Of a stretch of 64,000 nucleotides of DNA, positions 60,939 through 64,000 are shown piece by piece. The DNA is from Eunapius fragilis (lineage: Eukaryota > Porifera > Demospongiae > Spongillida > Spongillidae). Location of the stretch: positions 11,671,983 to 11,735,982 of the forward strand of contig OY811973.1 in NCBI GenBank assembly GCA_963681505.1. Reading direction: 5' to 3'. The number at the start of each line of letters is the position of its first letter. The stretch's first letter is position 1. The translations under genes were made by a program, and so were the position numbers. The notes under the pieces were generated by a model, which saw nothing but the letters and a program-made list of their open reading frames with translations, was not told the DNA's origin and ran no database searches.

Positions 60939-61992
60939 TTTTGTCTACATCATAGAGAAATTTTACTTTTTATCATGCATACACTGTTTTGTCCCACTAT
61001 TGATTGGGCCGAGGATCTTGTAACACTCAAGATTGAGATAATCAGCTTCAACCCAGAACTCTCTAAGTTGCTGACATGTTGTCCCTCTCTCTCTCTCATT
61101 GCGTTGTTGCAGCTTTGATTGCCTCCCTGTCATTCTCAGGCTTGGGCAGTGCTGTTAACAGTAGGCGACGGCAGTGTTCAACACCAAGGTCTCCCTCTCC
61201 AATGCCATCTCTGCTCTGGACCCTCCCATTTCCCAGAGGGTCTTGTCAGGAATGATAATGATATAAGCTCAACATTTCCACATTTTGTTGGAGTCTTCCT
61301 CCCCAGCCAACAGAGCTTACCTTCTGTCAGTAGCAGTTAGCTCCTCATGCTTCCTCTTGGCTATCGGTGGTCACTTCCCCTAGTATGAGTTTGTACCTGG
61401 ATTCCAATGAGTACCAGATGGCCATTGGTGGTGGCTTGAGTTGGATACTTCCGATTAGTCTATGTGCCCATTCTACCCCAATACTAGCTCTCAACCCTTT
61501 TGGTCACCAAAAGGGGAAGGTACCACCGGTAGCCAAGAGGAAGCATGAGGAGCTAACTGCTACTGACAGAAGGTAAGCTCTGTTGGCTGGGGAGGAAGAC
61601 TCCAACAAGATGTGGAAATGTCGAGCTTATATCATTATCATTCCTGACAAGACCCTCTGGGGAATGGGAGAGACCAGAGAAGAGATGGCATTGGAGAGGG
61701 AGACCTTGGTGTTGAACACTGCCGTCGCCTACTGTTAACAGCACTGCCCAAGCCTGAGAATGACAGGGAGGCAATCAAAGCTGCAACAACGCAATGAGAG
61801 AGAGGGACAACATGTCAGCAACTTAGAGAGTTCTGGGCAGTTGAAGCCAATTACTAGTATCTCAATCTTGAGTGTTACAAGATCCTTGGCCCAATCAATA
61901 GTGGGACAAAACAATAAATGAAAGTATGCATGATTTAAAAGTAATTTCCCTTCTTTAACGCCCAGAACATACACATGCATGATGCAGACAAA

Positions 61993-62034
<42 letters not shown>

Positions 62035-62229
62035 CAGTCAGCCGACTTAGTGCAAAGTAAATAAGATAAGACCACAGCTGTCTATATGCGTAATAAGCTC
62101 TGAAGATAATTTGAAAACTTAATTTAGAAAACATAACGCACCGTGCGTTTGGTAAATCTCCCAAGACTGCTCTTAACTGTACCAGTGTATGACAAATAAA
62201 AAGATACACATCACGATGTAAAAGGAATT

Positions 62230-62307
<78 letters not shown>

Positions 62308-62605
62308 TTCTGGGAAATGGGAGGGTCCAGAGCAGAGATGGCATTGGAGAAGGAGACCTTGGTGTTGAACACTGCCGTTGCCTACTGTTAACAGCACTGC
62401 CCAAGCCTGAGAATGACAGGGAGGCAATCAAAGCTGCAACAACGCAATGAGAGAGAGAGAGGGACAACATGTCAGCAACTTAGAGAGTTCTGGGTTGAAG
62501 CTGATTATCTCAATCTTGAGTGTTACAAGATCCTCGGCCCAATCAATAGTGGGACAAAACAGTATGCATGATAAAAAGTAAAATTTCCCTATGATGTAGA
62601 CAAAA

Positions 62606-62683
<78 letters not shown>

Positions 62684-62868
62684 TTCAGACAGCCGACTTA
62701 TTGCAAATTAAATAAGATGAGATCACAGCTTTCTATATGCGTAATAAGCTCTGAAGAACTTAAGTTAGAAAACATAACGCACCGTGCTTTTGGTAAATCT
62801 CCCAAGATTGCTCTTAACTGTACCAGTGTATGACAAATAAAGAGATACACATCACGATGTAAAAGGAA

Positions 62869-62942
<74 letters not shown>

Positions 62943-64000
62943 CCGCACACACACACAAACACGTACACACAAGACACTCATGCCCACACACAGTTACACA
63001 CCGGTGCGCAATCAGGGATCGAGAATAGTTCCCTTGCGCTGCCTCAGGATGTTAACAGCCCTTGGGAAAGTTACAAACGGATGACGCTAGCGTTGCATCT
63101 GGAAGCCATTTTTTTAAAGAAAAAAAACAAATGGCGTAATGCCTAAATCCAATGTAAACAACTGCTCTCAGCTCGTACGCATTTTTGCTCTCAGCTCCTG
63201 CGCGTTTTTGCTCTCGGACCGTACGCAATTTTGCTCTCAGACCGTACGCAATTTTGCTCTCGGACCGTACGCAATTTTGCTCGTGGACCGTACGCAATTT
63301 TGCTCTCGGACCGTACGCAATTTTGTTCTCAGACCGTTGCTCGTACTCATTTTTGCTCTCAAACCGCTGCTCGTACCCGCGACCTACCGGGCCACCGTAG
63401 TGTGCGTGTGTGTGTGTGTTGTGTGTGTGACATACCAATGGTGACCACGAGAACCTAATACCAACTGCAAACTCGGAGTAGACATTGAATACAGGAATTC
63501 CATTGAAATCAGGCACAGATTCATTTGCTTGGGATAAAAACAACATTGGATTGGAGCAGTATATGTTTTTGTGTGTGGGTGTGTGTGTGTGGGTGTGTGT
63601 GTGTGGTTTGTATATGTGTGTATGTGTGTACGAGTGTATGTATTTGTGTGTGTGTGTGTGTTTGGAAAAGCATAGCGTGAATTGAATGTGCCCACCTTGT
63701 ATGATGTACGAGGATGAGCCAGTTTGACCGGCTTGGTTCCCACCACAGTTGTCTGCCCTAATGCTCACTGTTGTGGTCCTGTTTGGCTGGACAGAGAGGG
63801 TGGCCTGCCTTTGGTCTGGGGACCGGTAGCAGGTGGGGTTGCAGTCCTGCGATGGAGGGCTTGTGGTTAGTGTGTACTGTGAGATGGGACTGCCACATTC
63901 AAACGGGTTTGTCCAGGTGATGGTGAGGGAGGATGAAGTGCAAGAGATGGGTGTGATAATGGGTGCTGAGGGTGGACCTGAGGTGTGAGGAGGAGGAGGG
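58902..64000 (-). CDS. Ig/FN3-type receptor, C-terminal part (gene B, partial)
   Basis: Six exons from 63977 down: 63696-63977 (FN3 with extra cysteines, PSAPIITPISCTSSSLTITW), 63436-63527 plus 59759-59960 (one FN3-like domain split in phase 0; second half has CGFSPNYMLVIAGYP), 59336-59632 (divergent FN3-like, CVVSFGTSPDYLPY and LYYYEARLSLVV), 59205-59255 (Pro/Ser linker) and 58902-59146 (membrane helix LVIIASLGAGIPLFCIIGLV, RRAKVINNPLYNSVSL tail, stop 58902-58904). The N-terminus lies beyond the window. All exon lengths fit. Linker and last exon are paralogous to gene A; the preceding ectodomain is of a different type. The 3.5-kb intron between the halves of the split domain holds a foldback transposon. 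Confidence 0.85.
60202..60408. repeat. Subterminal 23-bp tandem repeats, left arm
   Basis: Eight to nine copies of a unit starting GAGAGCAAAATTGCGTACGG, degenerate at both ends. They explain the long repetitive open frames on both strands. The inverse array is at about 63155-63360. Confidence 0.9.
61385..61540 (+). pseudogene. Retroelement fragment at the centre of the foldback
   Basis: The frames around WWWLELDTSD, SMCPFYPN and LNPFGHQ resemble the RWWLGLDTS-CPxCP-ALDPLGHHA block that precedes the GGDVV-RHN block in the retroelement family seen at 357-620. It is out of frame in places and part of the unique spacer between the arms. Confidence 0.35.
61995..62683. repeat. (CA)n tracts of the foldback right arm
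   Basis: CA tracts at about 61995-62031, 62231-62306 and 62608-62683 separate the tandem inverted units; they mirror the GT tracts at 60625-60691 and 60882-60936 in the left arm. A further one lies at 62872-62940. Confidence 0.9.
63155..63360. repeat. Subterminal 23-bp tandem repeats, right arm
   Basis: Inverse copy of the 60202-60408 array, with the same order of variant units. Confidence 0.9.

Larger units (their letters stand above)
60163..63399. mobile_element. Foldback transposon, 3.2 kb, with 7-bp target duplication
   Basis: Begins TACGGTGGCCCGGTAGGTCG at 60163 and ends with the exact inverse at 63399. GTGTGCG flanks it on both sides (60156-60162 and 63400-63406), though the target is GT-rich. 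The left arm (60163 to about 61363) is inverted on the right as two tandem copies: about 62310-63399 and a partial one at about 61540-62230. GT/CA tracts lie at equivalent places in all copies. No transposase is seen, so it would be non-autonomous. It sits in an intron of gene B and would leave a ~230-bp intron if absent. Confidence 0.85.

Noticed and set aside
63360-63399. tRNA-like B-box in the foldback end (GCGGGTACGAGC inverse)
   Set aside because: One weak half of a promoter, no A-box at the right distance and no cloverleaf.

Overview
The window looks like nuclear DNA of an early-branching animal, most likely a demosponge. The reasons are genes with many small exons and GT-AG introns, some under 60 bp; several type I membrane proteins built from immunoglobulin (Ig) and fibronectin III (FN3) domains; a CsRn1-like Ty3/Gypsy element; and fragments of non-LTR retroelement families of a kind I associate with sponges and cnidarians. 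The taxon is an inference. No operons, CRISPR arrays or convincing tRNA/rRNA genes were seen.

Layout. 1-10.1 kb is a transposon graveyard: decayed retroelement C-termini on both strands, a diverged tandem duplication, an inverted repeat, and a full-length LTR retrotransposon (4807-9011) with identical 110-bp LTRs and intact gag and pol. 10.3-15.1 kb holds pieces of a broken duplicate of a gene whose apparently intact version, a ubiquitin-like plus armadillo-like protein, lies at 32494-34735. 16.5-18.3 kb carries a minus-strand type II membrane protein, probably a glycosyltransferase. 20.5-29.6 kb is a plus-strand six-exon Ig/FN3 receptor (gene C, 473 aa), its introns filled with microsatellites and minisatellites. 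30-32.4 kb has hairpin MITEs. 39.6-40.2 kb is an intronless, GC-rich DUF1223 gene of bacterial type.

41.0-64 kb holds two tandem minus-strand receptor genes. Gene A (41002 to about 58.4 kb) has at least 37 exons for about 3,065 residues, with 18 Ig-like and 13 FN3 domains, one transmembrane segment and a short tail with an NPLY motif. Its ectodomain grew by recent tandem duplication of a six-domain exon cassette. Gene B (58902 to beyond 64000) ends in a nearly identical transmembrane/tail exon; one of its introns contains a 3.2-kb foldback transposon with a 7-bp target duplication.

Genes A, B and C plausibly act at the cell surface in adhesion or recognition; no kinase or other catalytic domain is visible in their tails. 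The exon models of A, B and C come from splice-site consensus, phase agreement and paralog comparison, and every exon length agrees with its reading frame.
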